Shown in pieces: positions 45,824 to 52,671 of a stretch of 64,000 nt of DNA (position 1 is its first letter; each line of letters starts with the position of its first letter). Under the pieces are notes generated by a model. The model searched no databases. It was given only the letters and a program-made list of their open reading frames with translations, and was not told where the DNA came from. The position numbers and the translations under genes were made by a program. The stretch comes from Anaerolineae bacterium (lineage in GTDB: Bacteria > Chloroflexota > Anaerolineae > Anaerolineales > Anaerolineaceae): assembly GCA_013178295.1 (NCBI GenBank), contig JABLWW010000007.1, positions 124,001 through 188,000 on the forward strand, given 5' to 3'.

Positions 45824-46108
45824 TTAATCAACAGCAATAATCAGAAAACGCAGCACAGGCTCCAAAAAGCGCAGGTTGCGTTCCAGTTCGGCGCTGAATG
45901 CTGGCGGCATATTCACATGCAGGAGCACATACACGCCTTCTCGCTGCTTGCGGATGCGGTAAGCAAGCTGCCGCTTGCCCCAGTTGTCCACTTTCTCAAC
46001 TGTGCCGCCAGATTCAGTGATCCAGCCTGTAACCTTTTCGATAACACCTTGCGTGGATGCCTCGTCCAGGTCAGCCTGGATAATGAACATGACTTCATAC
46101 TTATGCAT
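45824..46108 (-). CDS. rpsF: Ribosomal protein bS6
   Basis: A 94-residue bS6 (MHKYEVMFIIQADLDEA, WGKRQLAYRIRKQREGVYVL), which binds bS18 in the small subunit. ATG 46108 is chosen because GGAGG lies nine bases upstream; the frame open to 46186 would add 26 residues with no counterpart in bS6. It heads rpsF-ssb-rpsR. An extended -10 (TGATAAACT, 46219-46211) predicts a leader of about 96 bases, which can fold and may bind the S6:S18 pair. Confidence 0.95.
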   Translation of the reverse strand: MHKYEVMFIIQADLDEASTQGVIEKVTGWITESGGTVEKVDNWGKRQLAYRIRKQREGVYVLLHVNMPPAFSAELERNLRFLEPVLRFLIIAVD

Positions 46109-46210
46109 TTGGGAAGACCTCCTTTCCTCGGGTTTGCCCCTGGTCATCGCCGTTGACGAGCCAGAGGCGGAAAGACAGCACCACAACCATCGTGCCGACT
46201 ATCGGGCGCT

Positions 46211-46219
46211 AGTTTATCA
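46211..46219 (-). promoter_or_regulatory. Candidate extended -10 promoter of rpsF-ssb-rpsR
   Basis: On the minus strand TGATAAACT (46219-46211) is an extended -10 element; no -35 is clear. It is divergent from the promoter of the tRNA methyltransferase gene (TATAAT at 46286-46291, plus strand). Confidence 0.4.
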
Positions 46220-46324
46220 CAAACTACGGTTTTTTGGAAGGTGGCATTTTCGTTGTTCAAAATCCACCAAACGCAGAGGATTGGGTATAATCGGAGAAAA
46301 AGCCTACTCAAAAGGAGAAAATGG

Positions 46325-47176
46325 TTGACCTGGTCATTGCACGGCACCCATGCCAGAGAAGGTGATTTGGTGGAACTGGTTGGTTTGAGCCACAAATATT
46401 TTATCTTTGAGCTCAAAGCGGATTCCACCTTGCACACCCACAGAGGTGTCATTGCACACAACGACCTGATCGGCAAGCCCTGGGGCAGTCAGGTCTTCAG
46501 CCACTTGGGCAGCCCCTTCTTCTTGCTACAACCATCACTGGGAGATGTGATCCGCGAAATGCCGCGCAATTCACAGATACTCTACCCAAAAGACATCGGT
46601 TTTATCCTTATCCAGTTGGGTGTCGGAAACGGACACTATGTGATCGAGGCAGGCAGCGGCTCTGGCGCAATGACCACTGCCCTGGCATATGCTGTGGGTT
46701 CAAGCGGAAAGGTTATTTCATACGATAATCGCCCCGACTTACAGCGCGTGGCAGTCAAGAATCTGGAACGTACAGGTCTCATAGACCGCGTTGTATTCAA
46801 AACCCGCGATATTGGCGAAGGCTTTGAAGAAACAGACGTGGACGCAATTTTTCTAGATGTACCCAATCCCTATGATTACATCGCACAGGTACGTCAGGCG
46901 CTCAAGCCCGGTGGCTTTTTTGGTTGCATTCTGCCCACCGTCAACCAGATTGAAAAACTCCTGATCGCTCTACACCAGCACAAGTTTGCCTTTTTGGATG
47001 TTTGCGAACTGCTGTTACGGTATTATAAGTCGGACCCATTGCGTTTCCGGCCAGTTGATCGGATGGTAGCACACACCGGGTTTCTGATCTTTGCTCGCCC
47101 CATCTTACCTGTCACCGACACCTCCGAAACCATCTCTCTTTTAGACGAAATCGAACAGGGTAGCTCAGCCGCATAA
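46325..47176 (+). CDS. trmI: tRNA (adenine-58-N1)-methyltransferase, TrmI-like
   Basis: A 283-residue SAM-dependent methyltransferase of the TrmI/Gcd14 class, which methylates A58 in the T-loop of tRNA. A small N-terminal beta domain (EGDLVELVGLSHKYFIF) is followed by the family motif QILYPKDIGFILIQLGV. The SAM-binding fold has VIEAGSGSGAMTTALAYAVG and the catalytic-type AIFLDVPNPYDYI. The start is taken as TTG 46325, seven bases after AAGGAG. An ATG at 46321 lies in another frame and would give only 14 residues. The frame is open back to 46241, but that segment overlaps the promoter. Confidence 0.9.
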   Translation: MTWSLHGTHAREGDLVELVGLSHKYFIFELKADSTLHTHRGVIAHNDLIGKPWGSQVFSHLGSPFFLLQPSLGDVIREMPRNSQILYPKDIGFILIQLGVGNGHYVIEAGSGSGAMTTALAYAVGSSGKVISYDNRPDLQRVAVKNLERTGLIDRVVFKTRDIGEGFEETDVDAIFLDVPNPYDYIAQVRQALKPGGFFGCILPTVNQIEKLLIALHQHKFAFLDVCELLLRYYKSDPLRFRPVDRMVAHTGFLIFARPILPVTDTSETISLLDEIEQGSSAA

Positions 47177-47192
47177 GCTCTTGTAAGCTAAC

Positions 47193-47780
47193 ATGTTTCT
47201 CACAGAAAAAAAGATTATCCAGCTTCTGCAAAACCATGCAGCAAAAAGAGCTCCTGTTGAGTGGGACAGCGCATTCCGCATGGCTGCTGTTCTCACTCCC
47301 TTACTTATCGAAAACGGCAAATGCCATCTGCTTTTTACCCGCAGAACTGAAATGGTCAACAGCCATAAAGGGCAGGTTTCCTTTCCCGGAGGGCTGATTG
47401 AGCCCCAGGACAATGGGCCAATTGCAACAGCATTGCGCGAAACATACGAGGAAATTGGTATCCCTCCAGAAAAAATAAAAATTCTCGGACAGCTAGATGA
47501 TGTATATACCGCATCCACCGGATTTGTCATTACCCCCATCGTGGGACGCATCCCATGGCCAGTTCAACTCAAAATCTCAGCAGACGAGGTAAGCCGGGTC
47601 TTCACCATTCCTCTGAGCTGGTTGGCAAATCCCGACCACCTGGAAGAGAGAAGCATGATACTGCCCGACGGACGTGTCATACCGGATGTGCTGTATTACA
47701 AACCCTACAACGGAGAAGAGGTATGGGGAATCACCGCCAGAATTACTTTGAAACTTCTGCAGGTGCTTGAACTGGCTTAA
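47193..47780 (+). CDS. Nudix hydrolase, probable CoA pyrophosphatase
   Basis: A 195-residue Nudix protein. The Nudix box runs from GGLIEPQDNG to RETYEEIGI, and the preceding HKGQVSFPGG is the extended motif of the CoA pyrophosphatase (NudL/YeaB) group, which splits coenzyme A into phosphopantetheine and adenosine 3',5'-bisphosphate. The substrate is inferred from that motif only. It starts 16 bases after the TrmI-like gene and converges with rplY. Confidence 0.88.
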   Translation: MFLTEKKIIQLLQNHAAKRAPVEWDSAFRMAAVLTPLLIENGKCHLLFTRRTEMVNSHKGQVSFPGGLIEPQDNGPIATALRETYEEIGIPPEKIKILGQLDDVYTASTGFVITPIVGRIPWPVQLKISADEVSRVFTIPLSWLANPDHLEERSMILPDGRVIPDVLYYKPYNGEEVWGITARITLKLLQVLELA

Positions 47781-47794
47781 AAAAGCAATAACGG

Positions 47795-47825
47795 GCAGCA
47801 CGGTTTTCGCCAAGGCTGCCCGTTG
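47795..47825 (-). terminator. Terminator of rplY
   Basis: Inverted repeats (CGGGCAGC and GCTGCCCG) surround a loop near 47803-47815. On the minus strand the stem is followed by TTATTGC and TTTTTT. It may also stop the Nudix transcript from the other side. Confidence 0.75.
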
Positions 47826-47842
47826 TATCTCTTACAAGAGAA

Positions 47843-48496
47843 TCAGTCCTCGACCTCTTCTTCCTTCTTGCCCTTTTCAATCACTTCAGGCTCAGCCATA
47901 GCGCCTTCAACTTCTTCCACCACCTCTTCGGCGCCAGCAGCGGTGACGACCGCAATCATTTCATCCGGGTCGGAAAGAATTTGCACTTTGTCAGGCACAG
48001 CAAGATCACGGACAAAAATACTATCCCCAATGGACTTCAACACAGAAATGTCCACCACAAATCTCTCCGGCAAGTCCTGCGGCAGCGCTTCAACCTCAAC
48101 CTGATTAATCCCGCTCACCAGAACTCCGTTAAAGTCCTTCACTGCCGGGGCAACACCCACCAGTTCAACTCCAACCATAGTACGCAGCTTCTCGCTTAAA
48201 GACACAGCCTGAAAATCCACATGTAACAACTTGCCTGTGATAAAGTTGCGCTGCTTTTCCCGTACCAGCGTTGGATATTCTTTGCCGTCCAGGTCAACAG
48301 TAACCAGCGTAGATGATGACAGATGCTGCAGCGCTTTAGCTGTCGAATGCAAGTCAAGCATGACTGCTATCGGTTGGTCAATATGCCGACCGTAAATCAC
48401 TGCTGGTAATTGTCCCTGTCTGCGCAGCGTCCCAACCTGTTTGCCCTTAACTGATCGCCGGGTGGCATGTAGTACTACTTTTTCCATCTTTTCCAT
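47843..48496 (-). CDS. rplY: Ribosomal protein bL25 (CTC form)
   Basis: A 217-residue bL25 of the long general-stress (CTC) form. It binds 5S rRNA through the N-terminal domain (VVLHATRRSVKGKQVGTLRR, GQLPAVIYGRHIDQP) and has the C-terminal TL5-type domain (VGVELVGVAPAVKDFNGVL). The last 35 residues are acidic and Lys/Glu-rich. Two ATG codons (48496 and 48487) are close together; the second (MEKVVL) fits relatives slightly better. Promoter TTGACG-17-TAAAAT lies upstream, with a leader of about 113 bases containing two hairpins. Confidence 0.95.
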   Translation of the reverse strand: MEKMEKVVLHATRRSVKGKQVGTLRRQGQLPAVIYGRHIDQPIAVMLDLHSTAKALQHLSSSTLVTVDLDGKEYPTLVREKQRNFITGKLLHVDFQAVSLSEKLRTMVGVELVGVAPAVKDFNGVLVSGINQVEVEALPQDLPERFVVDISVLKSIGDSIFVRDLAVPDKVQILSDPDEMIAVVTAAGAEEVVEEVEGAMAEPEVIEKGKKEEEVED

Positions 48497-48576
48497 CCTT
48501 CGGGCGCCTCTCACCCCTGCTTGGGGTTACCTTCACCCTGATTTAGTTTCGGCTTCCGCCGTGGTATTTAACTGTT

Positions 48577-48603
48577 TTTGGGAGCGCGGACGCCTCTCCC
48601 AAA
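48577..48603 (-). promoter_or_regulatory. Hairpin at the start of the rplY leader
   Basis: On the minus strand TTTGGGAG and CTCCCAAA form a perfect eight-base stem with an eleven-base loop, a few bases after the predicted transcript start. A second small hairpin (ACCCC / GGGGT) lies just before the ribosome-binding site. Such leaders often regulate ribosomal proteins; here that is inference. Confidence 0.5.
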
Positions 48604-48615
48604 CAACGAAGACTG

Positions 48616-48644
48616 ATTTTATCCGCCTTTGGCATATACGTCAA
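48616..48644 (-). promoter_or_regulatory. Promoter of rplY
   Basis: On the minus strand TTGACG (48644-48639), a 17-base spacer and TAAAAT (48621-48616) are near consensus. The predicted start is about 48609. Confidence 0.75.
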
Positions 48645-48652
48645 GAAAAAAA

Positions 48653-48674
48653 CCCCTCCGTAAACACGGAGGGG
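48653..48674 (-). terminator. Terminator of the cold-shock gene
   Basis: CCCCTCCG and CGGAGGGG form a perfect eight-base stem with a six-base loop. On the minus strand TTTTTTT follows. It lies 24 bases beyond the csp stop and directly upstream of the rplY promoter. Confidence 0.88.
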
Positions 48675-48697
48675 AAAAACATCATATATGATTTTCT

Positions 48698-48907
48698 CTA
48701 AAGAATTACGACATTTGTAGCCTGGTAGCCCTTAGCCCCGCGCTCGATCGAAAACTCGACTTTCTGACCCTCGACCAAATTGCGGTAACCCTCGCTCTGA
48801 ATGGCTGAATAGTGCACAAAGACATCTTCCCCCCCCTCGCGGGAAAGAAAACCATAGCCTTTTGTACCATTGAACCACTTTACGGTACCGACGGTGCGTT
48901 CTGACAT
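48698..48907 (-). CDS. csp: Cold-shock domain protein
   Basis: A 69-residue CspA-type nucleic-acid-binding protein, one OB-fold domain. RNA-binding motifs KGYGFLSR (RNP1) and DVFVHYSAI (RNP2) are intact. Such proteins melt RNA structure and bind mRNA, in the cold or in normal growth. AAGGAG lies nine bases before the ATG. The leader appears short, unlike the long cold-responsive leader of E. coli cspA, so expression may not be cold-regulated in that way. Confidence 0.96.
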   Translation of the reverse strand: MSERTVGTVKWFNGTKGYGFLSREGGEDVFVHYSAIQSEGYRNLVEGQKVEFSIERGAKGYQATNVVIL

Positions 48908-48975
48908 TTGACAATACTCCTTATAAAACTTTTACTGAAATGACACAGGAGGCAAAAGGGTTCCGCCTTACCAAC

Positions 48976-49003
48976 AAACCCCAGGTTAATGCACCTGGGG
49001 TTT
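48976..49003 (-). terminator. Terminator after the DUF3795 gene
   Basis: An eleven-base perfect inverted repeat (AAACCCCAGGT / ACCTGGGGTTT) with a six-base loop. It stands in the gap between the DUF3795 gene and csp on the minus strand, where its T-rich tail is only moderate (TTTGTT). Confidence 0.6.
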
Positions 49004-49126
49004 TGTCTTCACTTGCTTGAGGCGAACATAAACCAAATTGCATCCAACAACAAGGTGCACTATATCATGTTTCGGCATTTCCTGCAAGGTTTTTTACAAA
49101 ATCAATTGTATGCAAATGCTCCACCA

Positions 49127-49483
49127 TCAAACCGAGCGCCCCGTCCGAATCCCATCCAATGTGATTTTGACATGCGGCACCATATTAAAAAAATTGGATA
49201 GTATCCCGCACGTCTCATAGTCACCACAATACGCACAATTTGCCAGTCCACGCCCCAACCCGCAGGCGCGAATTTCACATTCGTAGCAATGCGCTCCCAA
49301 CCTGCCACTCGAAGCGTGGCATCCATCACAAGTAACCCCCGCCACGTCAATCTCAGGAGCGTTGTACTCAATACGCCACTTTTCCACAAGACGCTGTTTT
49401 CCAGGCTCATCGTTTGCCTGTGTTACCTGATATGCCTCGCACGTCATACAGTTCAACCCACAATATGCAATCATCAAATGCAT
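49127..49483 (-). CDS. Cys-rich DUF3795 protein
   Basis: A 118-residue protein of the DUF3795 family. It has twelve cysteines, including AYCGLNCMTCEAY at the N-terminus, CDGCH in the middle and CYECEIRACGLGRGLANCAYC towards the end. This pattern suggests bound metal, zinc or an iron-sulfur cluster, but the family has no established function that I know of. ATG 49483 has GGAGG six bases upstream. The promoter contains a GAAC-N4-GTTC palindrome next to the -10. The gene stands alone. Confidence 0.85.
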   Translation of the reverse strand: MHLMIAYCGLNCMTCEAYQVTQANDEPGKQRLVEKWRIEYNAPEIDVAGVTCDGCHASSGRLGAHCYECEIRACGLGRGLANCAYCGDYETCGILSNFFNMVPHVKITLDGIRTGRSV

Positions 49484-49515
49484 CTGGCACCTCCAAAAGG
49501 AATGATTTTCATCAC

Positions 49516-49533
49516 ATTATAGAACAAATGTTC
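49516..49533 (-). promoter_or_regulatory. -10 box with adjacent SOS-box-like palindrome
   Basis: On the minus strand TATAAT (49521-49516) is immediately preceded by the palindrome GAACATTTGTTC (49533-49522). GAAC-N4-GTTC is the core of the LexA box known in Gram-positive bacteria. Bound there, a repressor would block the promoter of the DUF3795 gene. Whether LexA in this organism reads this sequence is unknown. Confidence 0.45.
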
Positions 49534-49571
49534 TTTTTCGGAAGTGCCAATTTGCCTGTGTACGGCGTATC

Positions 49572-49667
49572 CTAACCTCCGCTCTGCACGATTGCAAAGA
49601 TCACTGCCAGAAGCACCGTCAAAAACGCAATCAAGATCACCACGCCTAAAGCCAGTTTTTGACGCAC
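49572..49667 (-). CDS. 31-residue single-pass membrane peptide
   Basis: A small gene that starts with GTG (49667) 12 bases after the stop of the flavoprotein gene, behind a strong GGAGG five bases upstream. The predicted peptide has a basic start (MRQK), one hydrophobic helix of about 23 residues (LALGVVILIAFLTVLLAVIF and a few more) and ends QSGG. This composition is typical of a membrane-inserted small protein. It may be a helper or regulator of the flavocytochrome-like protein encoded before it, which is inferred only from position. Confidence 0.6.
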   Translation of the reverse strand: MRQKLALGVVILIAFLTVLLAVIFAIVQSGG

Positions 49668-49679
49668 ATCACCCTCCAG

Positions 49680-51017
49680 CTACACCAGATCGAAACGCTC
49701 AGAATGATAGTCGCCAGGAAAAATCCCCATCTGTGCAAGGGAACGTTCAACCGAATCCATCATTGGTTTTGGACCACAAATGAAAACTTCAAATTCGTTT
49801 GCCTGTCGCACTGGCGGCAGATACCGCTCCAGAATTTCCATGGTAACATATCCGCTTTCACCTTGCCAACCTTCTGGCGGGCGTTCCAGAACATGCACGA
49901 CTTTCAAGTTGAGTCGATTTTTCAGCTCATCTATTTCTTCGCGAAAAACCACGCTTTCCCAGTCAGGATTTGCGTCAATCAGTAACAATGGTCTTGTATC
50001 CCTCCGGTCAGCAAGCGTCCGCAACATACTCATGATCGGCGTAACACCCACACCCCCGGCGACAAAAACATAGCTCTTTGCGTGAGGATGCCTGTCCACT
50101 GAAAATGCCCCGAAAGGTCCATCAATATACACTCTTTCTCCCAGGGCAACATGTTTGATCGTCGCGGTAAAATCGCCAAGCTCCTTGATAGTAAACGCAA
50201 TCCTCTCCGGCTGCATGGCGCTGGAGGAGAAAGAGAAAGGATGTTCATGATGCGCATAAGGAGAATCGCCTATCGAAAGCCAGGCAAACTGTCCGCTCAT
50301 AAAATTCAAGCCACGATGAGAAACCGGTTCAACCACCAGCGTCCAGCAATTGCCCCGCTCCTGACGAACATCCACCACCCGGTATGGCTTGCGCATCAGC
50401 CATAGAGGTTTGATGACGCGTGTATATAGCAACAGCCCAACCCAAAACAACGCATATACCAGCCATAAAATGCGCTTCCATGGAGTATTGACGTAATGTC
50501 CCACCAGCTCCACGTGCACTAACGCCAAAAGCACCGCCAGAGTCGCCAGGACGCCGTGCCAGATACGCCACTTTGTGTAGTTAATCTTGAGCTGTTTCCT
50601 CCACAACGAAAATACGATCAGCAAAACAAGCGCCACAACAGAGGTAACCCCAGCCCGCGCACGCCAGGGGGCGGCAAATAGATTCAATAGCCTTAATGTA
50701 TCCACCCGCTCGATAATCAGCAAAAGCGGGTGCGCCAGAATCATCACAAAAGCCGCCAGCGAAATCTGGCGGTGAAAATAATAGACAATGTCACTGCCGT
50801 AGGGCGACTTTACCACCTTAAACCGCGCTGTCAGCGCAAACTGTAACGCCATCATTGAAAGACCAGCAAAACCCAGCGCTACCGAAAACTCGCGTAGAAA
50901 TGCTCGCCCTGCAGGTCTTTCAGGTCCAACCAGCATAATAAACAGCGGCAGCAGGGTAAACGCCAGATAAAGCAATATCCAGAACACCCCTTGGGCAATA
51001 ATCTTTAGCCTGGACAC
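49680..51017 (-). CDS. Ferric-reductase-like transmembrane flavoprotein
   Basis: A 445-residue protein in the ferric reductase/NADPH oxidase superfamily. The N-terminal 220 residues hold about six membrane helices with histidines suited to haem binding (YYFHRQISLAAFVMILAHPL, WRIWHGVLATLAVLLALVHV). Next is an FAD-binding domain (HPFSFSSSAMQ) and an NAD(P)-binding domain (FVAGGVGVTPIMSMLRTLA, ending FICGPKPMMDSVERSLAQMG). It would move electrons from NAD(P)H through FAD and haem across the membrane. It follows the receptor gene by 11 bases and precedes the small membrane peptide, so the three may form an operon. Confidence 0.9.
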   Translation of the reverse strand: MSRLKIIAQGVFWILLYLAFTLLPLFIMLVGPERPAGRAFLREFSVALGFAGLSMMALQFALTARFKVVKSPYGSDIVYYFHRQISLAAFVMILAHPLLLIIERVDTLRLLNLFAAPWRARAGVTSVVALVLLIVFSLWRKQLKINYTKWRIWHGVLATLAVLLALVHVELVGHYVNTPWKRILWLVYALFWVGLLLYTRVIKPLWLMRKPYRVVDVRQERGNCWTLVVEPVSHRGLNFMSGQFAWLSIGDSPYAHHEHPFSFSSSAMQPERIAFTIKELGDFTATIKHVALGERVYIDGPFGAFSVDRHPHAKSYVFVAGGVGVTPIMSMLRTLADRRDTRPLLLIDANPDWESVVFREEIDELKNRLNLKVVHVLERPPEGWQGESGYVTMEILERYLPPVRQANEFEVFICGPKPMMDSVERSLAQMGIFPGDYHSERFDLV

Positions 51018-51028
51018 AAAAATACCCT

Positions 51029-52636
51029 TTACAAAGTGAAGCGGTCAACCGCCGTTTCCAAATTGCCAGCCATAGAAGCTAAAGAGCGCGATAGCGTTGA
51101 GACTTCCTTCACCTGGGCATTCAATTCTTCGGCAGCCGCTGAAACTTGCTCAATAGCAGCGCTGTTTTCTTCACTCACACCAGCCACATCTTCAATCTTC
51201 CTATTCACCTCGCTGACGCCACCCGTCATGGCATTAGTTGCTGCAAGATACTCCTCAACAACTGCCGAAACCACATCCATTGAATCTACCAGGTGCTGTG
51301 TTGAGGTTTTCATGTGCTGCACCGCTCTATCCGCCTGGCTCGCCAGAGCGTTTACCTTTTCTGCCACTTCAAGAATTTGCAAAAGCGCTTGCCCCGTCTG
51401 CTCAGCACGCCCCACGCCGTCGGCAACTCGGTTTGCGCTCTCCTGCATGGTTTGCACAGCTTCCTCAACCGTCCTGAGAATATCTGCCACCAAACTGCCA
51501 ATTTCCTTAGTGGCAATGGCAGATCGCTCAGCCAGTTTGCGCACCTCATCCGCTACCACAGCAAACCCCTTCCCATGCTCACCAGCCCGCGCTGCCTCAA
51601 TCGCGGCGTTAAGTGCCAACAGATTGGTCTGTGCTGCAATATCACCGATGGTCTCCACAATGACGCCAATTTCTTTGGAACGGTTTCCCATGTCGCGCAC
51701 TTTTTCCGCGGAAAGCTGCACTTTCCTTTCCATATCCCGAATCTCAGACAACATCTCATCCATCGAGGTTTTACCACCTTGCGCAGCTTCGGTCATCGCA
51801 GCCACTTGCAGAGCAACTGCCGCCGTGTTTTCAGACACTTGCTCTGCCGCCGCACCCATTTGAACGGTTACATCCGATGTTTGCGTCACAGCTTGCGACT
51901 GTTCCCGCGCCCCCTGCGCCACACGCTCAACAGCCAGAGCAATTGATTGGATGGAATGCGTTACCACATTAATATTTTCCGACTGTTGGGCAGCCCCCTG
52001 CGCAATCTGCTGCATGGTATCAGAAATCTGCAGAGCGGCCCCTTCCGAAATCTGAACCACCTCTGCCAGTTGCCGGGCGAACTTCGCAAGATCGAGCGCA
52101 CTCTCCTTTAGCTGTGCAACCAGCCCGCGCAGGCTTCCAAGCATATCTGCCATCGCCATCCCCAGAACATCGCCGCTCGAACGAGGAACTACCTGCACCG
52201 TTAAGTTGCCTGATGCCAAAGACTGGCTGGCGTTAGCAAGGCTTCGTAGATAAGCAATCATGTCGCGAAACGCGGTTGACATATCCCCTATTTCGTCATT
52301 AGAAGAGAACATAACCGCGCCATCCACCTCACCTATGGCAATTTTTTGCGCCTGTCGGGTGATCTCCTTAATCGGGTAAATAATCTGCCGCAGTAATATG
52401 TAGACGATAAAAAACATAATTGGCAAACACACCGCCATTGCCACTGCTAGCCGCCCAAGCGTAATCCCCTCCTTTCCCAAAACAAAAGCCGCAACCGCAG
52501 GCAAAATCACAAAAGCCAGCATCAACGCCATGATCTTGATCGCCAATCCGCGCCGATAGACCAAATAGATAATCAGCATCAGTGCAGAAACGCCAAAAAC
52601 CACTCCCACAGCCAGGTAGATATAGTCGCTATCCAT
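51029..52636 (-). CDS. Methyl-accepting chemotaxis protein without an outer sensor domain
   Basis: A 535-residue receptor. The N-terminal 100 residues are three closely spaced membrane helices with no extracytoplasmic domain. HAMP segments follow (about 100-210), then the long signalling domain with its hairpin tip ([31 protein letters not shown], shown by [15 protein letters not shown]). ATG 52636 has AAAGGAG upstream; the frame to 52654 adds six residues. With no sensor domain outside, it probably senses through the membrane segment or a partner. No cheA or cheW is in the window. The flavoprotein gene starts 11 bases later. Confidence 0.92.
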   Translation of the reverse strand: MDSDYIYLAVGVVFGVSALMLIIYLVYRRGLAIKIMALMLAFVILPAVAAFVLGKEGITLGRLAVAMAVCLPIMFFIVYILLRQIIYPIKEITRQAQKIAIGEVDGAVMFSSNDEIGDMSTAFRDMIAYLRSLANASQSLASGNLTVQVVPRSSGDVLGMAMADMLGSLRGLVAQLKESALDLAKFARQLAEVVQISEGAALQISDTMQQIAQGAAQQSENINVVTHSIQSIALAVERVAQGAREQSQAVTQTSDVTVQMGAAAEQVSENTAAVALQVAAMTEAAQGGKTSMDEMLSEIRDMERKVQLSAEKVRDMGNRSKEIGVIVETIGDIAAQTNLLALNAAIEAARAGEHGKGFAVVADEVRKLAERSAIATKEIGSLVADILRTVEEAVQTMQESANRVADGVGRAEQTGQALLQILEVAEKVNALASQADRAVQHMKTSTQHLVDSMDVVSAVVEEYLAATNAMTGGVSEVNRKIEDVAGVSEENSAAIEQVSAAAEELNAQVKEVSTLSRSLASMAGNLETAVDRFTL

Positions 52637-52671
52637 TGGAAACTCCTTTTCCAAGCATAACTGACAACGCC

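Noticed and set aside
51036-51946. Long plus-strand frames opposite the chemoreceptor gene
   Set aside because: Both are Ser/Ala- or Arg/His-rich mirror translations of a repetitive coiled-coil gene, with no start signals.
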